Origin: Anthopleura xanthogrammica
Taxonomy: Eukaryota > Cnidaria > Anthozoa > Actiniaria > Actiniidae
Reading direction: 5' to 3'
DNA: 64,000 nt
Assembly (NCBI GenBank): GCA_964019055.1
Contig: OZ025213.1
Coordinates: 14,737,202 to 14,801,201 of the forward strand
Part shown: in pieces, positions 32,101-42,727 of the stretch
Numbering within the stretch: the stretch's first letter is position 1
Layout of the letters: each line of letters starts with the position of its first letter
Notes under the pieces: model-generated
Database searches by the model: none
What the model was told of the DNA's origin: nothing
Seen by the model: only the letters and a program-made list of their open reading frames with translations
Translations under genes and position numbers: made by a program

Positions 32101-33851
32101 TTAATACGAGGATAAACCTGTACCATCAGCGTGTTGCGCTCTACGGATGTGTCTGAAATAGAAAGAACACAACCTTCAAATTTTATCGATCCCCTGAAAC
32201 AACCTTTCTGGACTGCCGTCTAAGTTAGGGCACGGCTAACACACATATTGAACCCTGAAACAACCTCTGGGCGCTCAAAATCACGGCACGGCTGGCTGAC
32301 AGATCGAATTGTAATTTAGCGTACTAGATTTCGCAGAGGGAGGAAAACCGGAGGAAAAAAACTCGAATCAATTAAAGGAGAGACTTTAATTGTGTGCAGT
32401 TATATAGCAGAGAGAAGTGTTAGAAGCACGACGTGTAGCGGAAAGGTTTTCAACATGCACTTCTCGAGTGTTCTGCCAATCCCAAAGTCCTTTATAAATT
32501 CAAAATGCACAGCAAGCAAGCTTTTTAGTTCCTTTAACATAAAATACAAATTAGAATAGCTGGTATTTTGCACACGGATCGATGATGGACTAAACTGAAA
32601 TTAAAGTGCGCTTGCTTGCTGTGTGCTCTCAGAAAGCACGCGCTCCCAGTTAATCAGAAAACAAAATTTATAACAGTTATTTCAAAATAATGCATATAAA
32701 TTATCAAATGAACAATTCAGGTCTCATTCTATCATTGAGAGTCATACACATTTATTACCTGTGAATGTCGAACTAGTAAATATCCTCACCACCTTGACAT
32801 TTTCTGGAAACTCCGTGTCTAAACAACCTACAAGAGCCTTCTGCATTTTCTCGCTGTAGTCTGTTAGATTAACATGGACATCACCACCATCTTCACTTTC
32901 GTCATCGTTCTCATCTTCATCTTCATCAACATTTTCATTTTCCTCTTCTTTCTCTTGTTCTTCCTCTTCCTCTTCCTCTTCTTCCTCTTCCTCTTCTTCC
33001 TCTTCCTCTTCCTTCTCTTCTCCTTCACCATCGGCCGCTTCCTTTTCCCCTTCTTCTTCGTCGTCGTAATTCCTTTTGGCCTCCTCTTCACGACTATAAT
33101 CTGTTGCCTTTATCTTGCCTTTCTTTTTTTTCCATTTCTAAATAAGTCATAGGTCAGGACATGGTAAACCATCTTTATTTCATCTTGTATTTATAAGGTA
33201 AGTTTAACAGAGCTTTGCTAAAACATATATTTTTTATAGCATGTTAACCTGTTAGGTGTGTAATGTGTGATGGTGTGGTGAGGTGTACAGTATGTTAACC
33301 TGTTAGGCTGTGTAATGTGTGTTGGTGTGGTAAGGTGTATAGTATGTTAACCTGTTAGGCTGTGTAATGTGTGATGGTGTGGTAAGGTGTACAGTATGTT
33401 TAGGCTGTGTAATGCGTGATGGTGTGGTGAGGTGTATAGTATGTTAACCTGTTAGGCTGTGTAATGTGTGATGGTGTGGTAAGGTGTATAGTATGTTAAC
33501 CTGTTAGGCTATGTAATGTGTGATGGTGTGGTAAGGTGTATAGTATGTTCACCTGTTAGGCTATGTAATGTGTGATGGTGTGGTAAGGTGTACAGTATGT
33601 TTAGGCTGTGTAATGTGTGATGGTGTGGTGAGGTGTATAGTATGTTAACCTGTTAGGCTATGTAATGTGATGGTGTGGTAAGGTGTACAGTGTGTTTAGG
33701 CTGTGTAATGTGTGATGGTGTGTTAAGGTTAATAGCATGTTTAGGCTGTGTATCGTGTAACGGTGTGATAGCTAGGTGTACTGAATCAATCAATGCGTAC
33801 CTGTGCAGCGGTCACGGCTCCAAGCTTCTTCTTGCTGTTTCCAGAGCCCAT
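25830..33851 (-). CDS. NACHT-WD repeat STAND protein with DUF4062 and N-myristoylation start (whole gene)
   Basis: Nine coding exons in consistent phase: 33801-33851, 32759-33137, 31950-32152, 31517-31850, 30712-31436, 30310-30522, 27966-30222, 27130-27331 and 25830-26679, about 1,737 aa. Order: MGSGNSKKK start (Gly2 with Ser6, typical N-myristoylation plus basic cluster), Lys-rich then Glu-rich linker (to about residue 115), DUF4062 (about 133-250), NACHT ATPase (about 480-700) and a WD-like beta-propeller region (about 1,000 to the end). This is the architecture of the NWD1/TEP1-like STAND NTPases, which oligomerise on nucleotide exchange and act as sensors or scaffolds; NACHT-WD proteins are numerous in cnidarians. 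No frame damage. A particular ligand cannot be named. Confidence 0.9.
30310..31436 (-). CDS. NACHT-WD gene: NACHT ATPase exons
   Basis: Exon 30712-31436 carries the Walker A motif LYGESGCGKTSLMAK (P-loop GxxGxGKT) near residue 500, preceded by FFGRKDFLESI, and the sensor-like CRFIGTSPESSS. Exon 30310-30522 carries Walker B LVLVLDSLDQL near residue 590 and LPRDLPSNVYAVLSTLPGE. The signature D-S-L-D-Q-L is typical of NACHT/NPHP3/NWD1 ATPases. All catalytic residues that I can check are intact. Confidence 0.92.
31517..32800 (-). CDS. NACHT-WD gene: DUF4062 exons
   Basis: The exons join as VVRIFTSSTFTDTSVERNTL, then FCQERGYEFQVVDMRWGVRD, TSELCMKELRACQKLSTGPNF and IAASEFELL preceded by FLGQKYGYRP. 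These are the hallmarks of DUF4062 (IFxSSTFxDxxxER, VDMRWGV, GxKYGxRP) found at the N-terminus of NWD1-type proteins; the domain resembles a TIR-like fold. Exons: 3' end of 32759-33137, 31950-32152 and 31517-31850. Confidence 0.9.
32606..32690. repeat. Dispersed repeat, partner of 49372-49456
   Basis: See the matching words listed for 49372-49456; the two copies run in the same direction and differ by scattered substitutions. Located in the intron between the DUF4062-encoding exons. Confidence 0.55.
33241..33765. repeat. Minisatellite, about 52-base unit, in NACHT-WD intron 1
   Basis: Roughly eleven head-to-tail copies of a unit built on GTTAACCTGTTAGGCTG, TGTAATGTGTGATGG and TGTGGTAAGGTGTATAG. 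Two length classes alternate: one keeps the TTAACCTG part, the shorter one reads ATGTTTAGGCTGTG. Single-base differences between copies point to old, drifting units. It sits between coding exons 1 and 2 of the NACHT-WD gene. Confidence 0.92.
33801..33851 (-). CDS. NACHT-WD first coding exon, myristoylation motif
   Basis: Encodes MGSGNSKKKLGAVTAAQ (17 codons) with a phase-0 donor (CAG/GTACGC). Gly2 and Ser6 fit the N-myristoyltransferase consensus, and the following Lys cluster favours inner-membrane-leaflet binding. An acceptor-like GATCAG just upstream (33857-33862) suggests a non-coding exon beyond. Confidence 0.75.
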
Positions 33852-33862
33852 ACTTCCTGATC

Positions 33863-36009
33863 TTAACACCAATTACAAAAAAGAGGTCTATGTAATTATT
33901 GAATTCAGCTAAATATCCCTATCTTGCATTGACTTGATATCAACAATAAAAGAAAGATAGAAAGATTGAATCAATGAATGGAATCCTATACCACACGGTG
34001 CTGACGGTGCTATTCAGATTAAAGAAAGATTGTCTTACTGGTTTTTTTGCTACTCATTCAGTTTCAGTTGATAATGGCTGTCTGCTGCTTACTTAGTATA
34101 TTGATCAACGATGTATATAAGATTCATGTAGATGCAGGAACTTAAGTTTTTCGTTTCTATTTTTTGTATTGTTTCTAGGTATTGTCTTTAAGTAATTTTC
34201 GATTGGTTATCGTAAGATTCTTTGCTTCATTGTTTTCATTGTATTTTCCGTTCCATCGATTATTCAAATTAATAGCATTAATTCACGTCAAGTTAGTTTT
34301 TCTAGTAAGTCCTCGTCAAGTTTGTACCAGTTACTGTTTGTTTTGTAAGTATTGCTCTTGTTCTTTTGCTCGTGTTGCTCGTTTTCTAGGTTTGTTTCAC
34401 GTTCACTTCATATATTTATATTAATTGTATTTTGTTGTAGAAACCGATAAGGGTATTAAACTATATTATGTTTTTGGTACGTGAGTGCAATTCAGCCAAT
34501 CACATATATAAGCGTGGGCCGAGTTGTTTACTCTAGATTATTTGAATTTTAAACATAGAAGACTGAAGATGAAAATATCGTTCCCTATTTGAATTCTTAC
34601 TGAGATTTGAAGATGAACTTCAGCTCATCATGATGTTTTTTGTGTGATCGTATTCACTCATCTAATGTTCGGTCGAATGGATTTACATATATATATACAC
34701 GTATATAGACTTCAATAGTTTTCAATTATGCTCATATATTAGCACGCACGACAGACTTTAGGAAACATATTTATATTGCAGTGTATTCATTTATCACGCC
34801 GCGAAATTGCTCACGATATTTTCGAGTGATTGTGAAAACCAAATAAAAGAAAGAAACGAAAATAACGAGCATTTATCTAATACTTTTAATTTTTCTTGTT
34901 TTCATCATTTGTAAAAGTTTAAAATGGAATATTAGAACACACGGAGCTTCAAACTACACATAATTAAAATGAATTATTGCGGAATATAGAATTGCAGCGG
35001 TATTTGCGGATATCATAACTGTTCAGAGCAACTTGTTAGCAGCTGCTGTTTCAGTGGTGGTTGCTTACTTAACTATCACTCAATTTAATGATCGACGCCG
35101 GGTTTACTAAGCGTTGATCCGGTTATACAGTTTTTTTGAGATATTTAAATTATTGCCGGTAGTTTAGAAGTTCGCTTACCTGACGAAAAGATGCCTTGCT
35201 GCGGCTCGTACCTTGGTTTATAGAAGTCAATTCTATGCAAGGTGTGTCGTTAGGATGTTATGAACAACTTATTTTTCTTGTCACGCATGTTTTCCTTTCA
35301 TAAATGCATGACGTCAGTAATAGCTAGACTCCATACTGCGTATTTATTGTTAAAAATATTCACTGAATTAAAAAACAAGTCCAAGAATACTTCTAAGCCA
35401 TACCGATGCGATGTTTGTTCAATTGTTTTGTTTAAAAGTCAAGTTCAATTTATAGCTGGTGGGGTTTATTGTGAGATGCGTAATATTAATCATACCTAGG
35501 ATGACAGGTATCCAGCCGAGCGTTTAGTGTTACTTCAAAAGAAATGTTAATTACCACCTTACAAACCTTTCTACCAATATGATTTTCTTTATTTAAAAAA
35601 TGACGGCTCATAAATGCAAGTTTACATGACTCGGCAAGGACTGAAGCGAAGTTCAAGCGCAAAAGAATATATACTATTGATATTCACTACAGACTGTACA
35701 GATTTTATACTCTGGAATATTGACACAGTCCCTGCTCAGTCACGCAGTCATGCTTTTAGATGTTTGTGCCTGTCTTAATTAGGTTCGTTCCCATGCAGTG
35801 CACACGCGATCATTTGGTGATCAGGTTGGTGATCATCGTTCTCCTCGGCCTCCAGAAAAACGGCGGAAGTTATCGTTAACCTCTGCCTTTCTTTACTTGT
35901 ACGTGTATCCATCCTTTCTGCTGCAACAAGACATAGTAAATAGTTTACATCATTGGGGAGAGGGGGGGGGGGGGGGGATTTTTACTTTTATAGGTTTAAT
36001 ACACAAACA
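33863..36009. other. Intergenic/5' flanking region without recognised coding exons
   Basis: AT-rich with the possible 5'UTR exon at about 35180-35240, an (AT)/(TATA) patch near 34690 and a G-run (about 35948-35970). No protein homology seen in the open frames. Confidence 0.45.
35180..35240 (-). other. Candidate non-coding first exon of the NACHT-WD gene
   Basis: A strong donor (GACG-like TCGTCAG/GTAAGCG) at 35179/35180 on the minus strand, and a possible acceptor GATCAG/GAAGT five bases before the ATG at 33851, would define a 5'UTR intron of about 1.3 kb. The upper end of the exon is unknown. Pyrimidine tract at the acceptor is weak. Confidence 0.35.
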
Positions 36010-37467
36010 AAATTAGTATTTTATTACCTTTCTTGTGCCCATCAACAGCACGCACATCGTCACCCACATACAAGGTTGAATGTTCACGATAACTGCTTCT
36101 ACACAGGGTGTAGTATACTAAACTAGACAAGATGCAACAATTATTACTGCAAGTGAAGCAACAGAGTATCCCACAATAATTGATAGTCTTCCATTGAATC
36201 TCTCTAAACAAAAACCTGCTTCATTGAACGAATAATGAACCATGTGTATTTATGCAAAATGCATTTTTTGACCTGCAGTCATTAGCTTCAAGAAGACATT
36301 CATCAATATCTACTACGCATTTCCCGGCCTTTTTTGTAAATCCATTTCTGCACACGCATTTCGGTTCTCCTTCAATATCTTTCTCCATTTCATCATCTTG
36401 ACATGTCATGGATCTCTTTGTCTTATTGAGGCAAAAACATTGGCCAGCTTTGTAATGACAAAAACGATGCGGTGTTAATACCGTTTTTTTCGGTTGACAG
36501 ACATTTTCGCAATTGCTTCCTTCCCAGGATGCTTTACATTTGCATAATCCTGTACCTTCGTACCTTTTCCTTTTTCTTCTACCCCAAAACAAGCATTTAC
36601 TTCATTTTGGCATCCCTGACAAGAACAAAGAAAACGTTTTTGTGGAAAATTTTGGAATCGTTGTCTCTTTAACCTATCATCTTGAAAGCTGCAGAAGGTT
36701 TTGTTACTTAACATTACAAGTCTTTAAAGTGAAAGTATTTTTAGCCATCTCATATGATAATCGCATGTCAAAGGATTATCATCAAGCGAAAATTCTTTTA
36801 AAAATTGCGGCCAGTCTTCGGATCCTCTGTAAATTAATGAAATGTTTGATGCATTTAACCTCAGGCGTTCAAGGCTTTTTAGTTCCTGAAAGGCATCCAT
36901 ATCAATATGATAAACTGAAAGTCATTCATACTGAGATCTAGATCGGGATCTAGATAAGTTAGATTGTGCATTATTGCCCACGCATGTCGTGGTAGCTGTG
37001 TAAGATTGTTTGAATCTAATAACAAGCTTGTTGTTGAAGTAACACCATGTAAAGCTCCAAATTCGAGTTGTTGAAAGCTATTTTCACCAAGATCTAAGAG
37101 CGTAAGGGCAAGTGATTGCAATAGACTGGACGTTACTCTGAAAAATAATCAATTCCGTTAAAAAGGGATAATTTTGGAAACTTCCTTTGAAGAGATGCTG
37201 GACATTGTTGTGAGATAGATCCAAAGATCCAAGAGCTTTTGTCATCTTTTGAGGCACAATAGTTAATCCTGAATGAGAGCAATCTAACCGAATTGTCCGT
37301 GTCCTTTCTATAACTTTCCAAACTGAACGAGACTTACAGAATCCCTGTGCTGTGTTATTTAAATAAAGTAACCTTTCAGCATCTGTGATGTTAAGAGCAC
37401 TGCACCAATCAAATTTGGAGCATGTAACTAAGATAAAGAAAGTACGGAATAATCCAGCATACGCCAT
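36010..37467 (-). pseudogene. Broken LRR/EGF receptor copy B (pseudogene)
   Basis: Reads as a receptor ectodomain but only by changing frame. A signal peptide (MAYAGLFRTFFILVTCS, 37467) is followed by LRRs (LGSLDLSHNNVQHLF). The frame then shifts near 37105-37145 to LLDLGENSFQQLEFGALHG...LLLDSNNLTQLPRHAW. A 12-base internal duplication follows (LDPDLDLS near 36940-36955), then another shift to DAFQELKSLERLRLNASN near 36920. There is a stop near 36735, then a cap region, an EGF part (CKCKASWEGSNCE...DIDECLLEANDC) and a membrane segment split between two frames (36080-36190). No splice sites explain the breaks. Neighbouring genes have clean frames, so sequencing error is less likely than decay. 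Confidence 0.75.
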
Positions 37468-37872
37468 CCTCAGTGTAGTAGCGATTCAGTTTAAGACAAC
37501 GGAATTTAAAGCGCAAAGCCTTTTAAGTGAATAACAGGATCAATGTGTCAGTGTTAATGCATTATATCTCTTGACCATTTCCTTTTACTATCAATCGTAA
37601 AAAGTGAGATGGGTTTTCCGATACAGGAATTGATACCGACATGATTTACGACATGCACTCTGTACGTCAGTAAAAAATGTCTAGCTTAGATAACTGGGAG
37701 ACTATTCAGCCTACCTCGATGAAAGAAGGAAGCATTATTAAATTTAAATTTCGAACCAATATCGTAGTACGTATTGTATATATATTACTTTTTAATAATT
37801 TAATTCTCGTTATATATATATGAGAAAAAAAACAAAAACGGAACAAAACAAAAGAAAGAAAAATGGCTTTAC

Positions 37873-38937
37873 CTGTCATCAAAGTTCCTTCTCTTACCAC
37901 CCCAAACTCGCCCTCACCTATAACTTCACCGATAACAAGTCTATTTTTGGGTATTTCCCATTCATCTTGGATTGGTGTGTCTGAAGAGCGAGAAGAAAGG
38001 TTTTTTGGTTAATCATCATCAACATGATGATTTTGAAAAACTTACGAAAATTCTGGATCTAATGACCTACCATTTAGTGCATGGTTCAGATATACGTTAT
38101 TCTCTTGAAGTCCTGGCAATACATCAAGAACAACCCCCTGGGGCATCACCCCCGAAGAATGATTGTTGGACGATTTGCGATGCCTCCAAGTACACCAAAC
38201 TACAAGTACTAATATGGCCACAGCGATTACAGAACCTGAGATTGCCAATGACAAAGTAATAGCTAAACTAGAATGTGATGTTGCATTAGTTTTTTTGCTG
38301 CCTTCTTTTTTTTGTTCTTTGGTGATATCGGTGCAAAACGTTCCATTGCCCGTGAAACCATTATTGCATTTGCATGTCAAAACATTGGAAAAATTTAGCA
38401 ACATTGCATTTTGAGGACAAGTGACAGAATAATTACTTTGTTGGGGCAAGATGTGACTACAGTAGCAAGTTCCGTTTAACGAAGAGCAAGTCTTTTCGTG
38501 TTTCTGAGTTGCGTTACAAACCAAATCACAAGAATCGCCTATCCAATTGGAATCACACTTGCAGACATCGGCGCCGCCTTTGCTTAAGCAGCTTGCAGTT
38601 TTTTTACACGTATCACAGGAACACGAAAATGAATCAGGCGTCAAAGTATCGAGTCTTTTCCCTGCAAGTTTATTGGGAAGGGCGCATCTTGTCGTCGTTT
38701 TCATTTCTAAGATGACATTACTATTATTGACATGCTTTTGAATCCATTCACTCATCCACTTCAAGTTGCAGTCACACAAGAAGGGGTTGTCATTCACACA
38801 TAATCTTTTCAGTGACTTAAAACTATGAAATGTTCCATGATGCATAACTGATATGTTTGTACTGCTTAAATTCAATATTTCTAGTTTCAGAAAATTACCG
38901 AAAGTATTAACCAAAAAAACATAAGCAGCAGCCATAT
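37873..38937 (-). CDS. LRR/EGF/transmembrane receptor tyrosine kinase copy A, partial
   Basis: Two exons in frame. Exon 38071-38937 encodes a last LRR (FLKLEILNLSSTNISVMHHGTF), a Cys-rich LRR cap (NPFLCDCNLKWMSEW), EGF-like Cys modules (SCSCDTCKK..., CKCNNGFTGNGTFC), a transmembrane helix (LAITLSLAISGSVIAVAILVLVVW) and a short cytoplasmic stretch. A phase-1 junction (donor ATG/GTAGGT) joins exon 37873-37980, DEWEIPKNRLVIGEVIGEGEFGVVREG, the tyrosine-kinase entry with glycine-rich loop. The 5' exons (signal peptide, earlier LRRs) and the rest of the kinase are not found in the expected places; another receptor start (copy B) lies 400 bases further along. The copy is therefore truncated at both ends or its exons are displaced. 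Confidence 0.72.
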
Positions 38938-39621
38938 CTGACGGTGCGAGGATGCCTGGAGTACAAGCATAGTTAATAGAGGGGACTATTAACTATGGTA
39001 CAAGAGTGTCGTATATATATATGATGAAACATGACATGACATACATTCGCCAAGCATCATTAAGAACGAAACGAGTCTGGGCACATATAACTGTCCACTA
39101 TCAAGGACTAAACTTTACTTTCGTTACTCTCACATTATTGACTGGATTGGAGGTTTTACTTTTAGTAGTAATCTCACTAGGGATATTCACTTTTTGTTTT
39201 CAGTCTTCGATGTTCATATTTCCATAGCCTGTCCTATCCTCACATTAAATCTTATGGTTAGACAGTAAAGTCAGGCTACAAGCAGAATATATTTCTTCTA
39301 AATTCCCCCAGTAAATCTTTTGAGTTAGAACTAACTAGAGATAAGAAAGCAATGAAGCACAGATATTCTAATTTGGGAAATTTAGAATTCCTGACTGACG
39401 TCTACTTGGAGCGAAAGACGTCACAACAGTTCCAAACGACTGACTGTCACTCATCACGAATCACGCTGTGACAGATGTGCTGGTGCGCGCAGCTTTCTTC
39501 AGTGAGGGCATTACATTCAGGAAATATTCATCAGCATGGTTTTCGACATAATGTAACTTACTGGAGAGATCACTAAGCATTATAGTTTGATATCACGCTA
39601 ATATTTTCATCGATCACTATC
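38938..39621. other. Non-coding spacer between opposed receptor/kinase copies
   Basis: No LRR or kinase exon is visible on either strand. It contains a perfect hairpin (38968-38997). This is where 5' exons of copy A would be expected and they are missing. Confidence 0.5.
38968..38997. repeat. Short perfect inverted repeat
   Basis: CATAGTTAATAG and its exact inverse CTATTAACTATG are separated by a short GGGG-containing loop. It could be a cruciform or the scar of an excised element. Confidence 0.6.
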
Positions 39622-39745
39622 ATGAGGCGATTAAGAAGAGCTCAATTTAACCCTAAAGTCAGTAATATCAAATCTCAATCCAAGGAAGACATCAAGCCCT
39701 CAGGACGGTACAAACAGAGTAGCTCAAGTCATGAATTACCAAAAG
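39622..39745 (+). CDS. Candidate upstream coding exon of the plus-strand kinase
   Basis: ATG at 39622 opens MRRLRRAQFNPKVSNIKSQ... and stays open for 41 codons to a donor (AAAAG/GTATGAAA). The segment is basic and Ser-rich. It ends in phase 1, which does not match the only acceptor-like AG before the kinase frame (40267), so direct splicing would break the frame. It may belong to a different transcript or need an unseen small exon. Confidence 0.3.
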
Positions 39746-40274
39746 GTATGAAATATGAGTCAAATTAGTACAAACTTTTGAGTACTGACTAAAGCATAAG
39801 CTCGTCGAGAAAATATTTCATACATGATAAATAATGAATGCACACAAAAACATTGATACGTTCGACTTGTTTGGAAAGTCGTTTAGTATGAAGGTTTAGC
39901 CATGTTAGATAGATGGTATGGTTAAATCAAGGTCATATTTTAAAAGCAAACCCATGAATGCACGGCACTTGTACAATTTAGCAACTATAATTGCAAAAAT
40001 CTTGGACTAGGGAATATCTAAATAGATCCTGAGACCAATGTAAGCCTACACAGAAGTAGCTAGTAAATATGTTGCAAATAGTCGTTTTAGAACCGCCAAT
40101 ATCTTGTCTTCATGTCAGTAATCAGTCCTTTATGCTAAAAAACTCTAATTCTCAGTCTTTATTATGAAGCCATCATGAAGAGAATTCAAAAGAAAAATCT
40201 AGGCACTTGTGGTAATATTGTTTATAAAACACATTATTTTAAGAACCAATCGCAGCTTCTGAAATAGTTCTTGT

Positions 40275-41400
40275 ATGACCAACACTGTTGACATTCATCT
40301 TACGATTAACTTTACAGAAGAGGATCAAACGCTCCAAGAACTTAATATTGCAAGTGAAAAATTGACTATTCTGAAGAGAATTGGTGAAGGAACATTTGGA
40401 ATTGTCATGAAGGCAAATTTAACAGGTAAGATACTTGATGAATTTCCACATATTTGTGCAAGTACATATAATTTTTGGGGTTGTACAGGAAAGTAAATCT
40501 TGTGTTCTTTGTTAATTTTCAGAAGTTGGATCACTAATAAGAGAAGTGGCCCTGAAAAGTGTTAAGGACACTGACAGTCAAACCGACGGTAAAGCAACTT
40601 CCAGTCTCCTTAATGAACTGAAAGTCATGCGCAAAATTGGTCATCATCCAAATGTGGTGGATCTTGTCGGTGTTTGTTGTATAGAAGGGTCGCTTTACAT
40701 AGTTACCGAGTATCTTTCAGGGGGAACTCTCTTGGAATTTTTAAGGCGCTGTCGATCTACGCAAGGCAATCCATACGTTGACGTGAGTGAACATGAGTTA
40801 GTACGTCTAGCATTGGGTGTCTGTCAAGCTATGGAGCACTTAACTGCATGTGAACTTATCCATGGTGATCTTTCTGCGAGGAACGTTTTACTAAGCGATC
40901 AAAGAATTCCAAAACTCGCCGACTTTGGTCTGTCTCGCGATTTTAAAGGTAGTAGATTATTAGATGCCAAAAGCAAAGGACCCCATGGTAAATTACCTAT
41001 TAAATGGATGGCGATAGAGTCTCTAAGACATGGAATATTCACTAAGAAATCTGACGTTTGGTCTTTTGGCGTTGTTATGTGGGAAATAATAACATTAGGG
41101 GGATCTCCATATCCTGGTATACCCGCACGTAACCTGCTCAGCAAACTTTTGCTGGGATATCGAATGGAAATGCCAACACACTGTTCCAGCCAATACTATG
41201 AAATCATGAAAAGATGCTGGGAGATGGAGCCTCCGTTCAGAATTGGCTTTACTGATGTCGTTAAGTCTCTAAAAAACCTGGTAGAACAGTGCGACAGGAA
41301 AAACTTTATACAGCTGGAAACGTTGTGTTATTCTTATCCATTCATGGACCTCAGTCCGAATAGTAGACATACATTGGACAATGATGATAATAACATTTAG
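40275..41400 (+). CDS. Tyrosine kinase domain gene (copy C)
   Basis: Exons 40275-40425 and 40523-41400, joined in phase 1, encode about 342 aa. Visible motifs in order: glycine loop IGEGTFGIVMKA, catalytic Lys in EVALKSVKD, the alphaC Glu in LLNELKVM, catalytic loop HGDLSARNVLL, DFG in LADFGLSRD, tyrosine-kinase P+1 segment LPIKWMAIESL and DVWSFGVVMWEI. The Arg of HRD is replaced by Gly; the catalytic Asp and Asn are kept, so activity is possible. The phase-1 intron after the glycine loop is at the same place as in copy A, whose continuation is missing. I chose ATG 40275 because an in-frame stop lies just upstream (40260-40262). If that is the true start, the protein is cytoplasmic. Confidence 0.8.
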
Positions 41401-41675
41401 TAAAACTGAGTAAATTATGTCCATAGCCAGGCATAACTGGTAATGATAGAACAACAAGTGCCCATCTTCCCTTATATTATATGCCACCTAGGTCTTTTAG
41501 GACTGTGGCAAACATGAAATGACACTAGGACATCGTGCCTTGTTTCAGTATCGTATCTTCTGTATTATCGTAATATCAGCCGCCGCTGAACATCTTCCCC
41601 TACTCCCTTTGTTATCAGAAAAGAACAACAAGAAACTAAATAATTCACTTGTAGAAATATATATTAGAAATTAGA

Positions 41676-41853
41676 AAAAACCTACTAATGGTCTATCACC
41701 AATCGAGCCCTGTGATTGGCTGAGCTACTAGGGGTCTATTAGTGATAGACCTCTAGTAGCGAAAAGCGCCGGTTTTGAAAACCAAAAAATATATATTTAA
41801 AGCAAAATCCAAAACTTTTTGCATCCTTTTATTGGACCGATTAGTAGGTTTTT
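41676..41853. mobile_element. MITE-like element with inverted ends
   Basis: AAAAAACCTACTAATGGTC at the left matches the inverse GACCGATTAGTAGGTTTTT at the right with one insertion. An internal pair (GGTCTATCAC near 41690 and GTGATAGACC near 41741) also folds. No coding content. Confidence 0.65.
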
Positions 41854-41860
41854 ACTAAAA

Positions 41861-41963
41861 CAATTAGACCTCTCGCCCTCATGGCCTACGAGTCAATAGC
41901 CCATTCGGCCTTCGGCCTCATGGGCTATTGACTCGTAGACCATTCGGACTTGAGGACTAATTG
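41861..41963. repeat. Long palindrome
   Basis: CAATTAGACCTC... and ...GAGGACTAATTG are inverted ends. The central arms GCCTACGAGTCAATAGCCCAT and ATGGGCTATTGACTCGTAG are near-perfect inverses around CGGCCTTCGGCC. It would form a stable cruciform or hairpin RNA. Confidence 0.75.
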
Positions 41964-42074
41964 TTAATTATCTGTGGTGTTTCTTCAAGCCTCAGATTAG
42001 GTTGACTTGATGATTGTAAATAAAGTATTTCAAAAGAAAAATGAGCGAAAGAAGTATATTATCACGAGTATAAT

Positions 42075-42495
<421 letters not shown>

Positions 42496-42688
42496 TTGTT
42501 TATTTATACAATCGATTACAATAGTCTCAAGGTTATTGCCGAAATCGAAAGAATAAATTCAGACCTGGTTGAAGGCATTGTCAACAGAGCAAGACAAGAC
42601 AAGCCAAGCCAAGCCGGTAAATCAGTATTTGATTCGTGTGGTTTACCTGTGTTTTGCAAAACCAAACAACCAGTCTTTATACCCTAAT

Positions 42689-42727
42689 ATGGAAGTTGAT
42701 TCTACTTCGACCGATGACGAAATACAG
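42689..42727 (+). CDS. Candidate alternative first exon of the PAP2/IPC-synthase-like gene
   Basis: ATG at 42689 opens MEVDSTSTDDEIQ and ends in phase 0 at a donor CAG/GTAACC. It could splice to the exon starting at 43438, replacing the first exon at 43242. The link is inference from phase and position alone. Confidence 0.35.

Noticed and set aside
32864..33152. Lys/Arg-rich minus frame and Phe/Leu-rich plus frame
   Set aside because: Other frames of the Glu-rich linker of the NACHT-WD gene.
33241..33765. CRISPR-like array
   Set aside because: The repeats are direct and contiguous with no unique spacers, and the sequence is clearly animal; it is a minisatellite.
38042..38070. Extension of receptor copy A exon to the donor TTTTC/GTAAGT
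   Set aside because: That donor gives phase 2 and an early stop in the kinase exon; the upstream donor ATG/GTAGGT keeps the frame.
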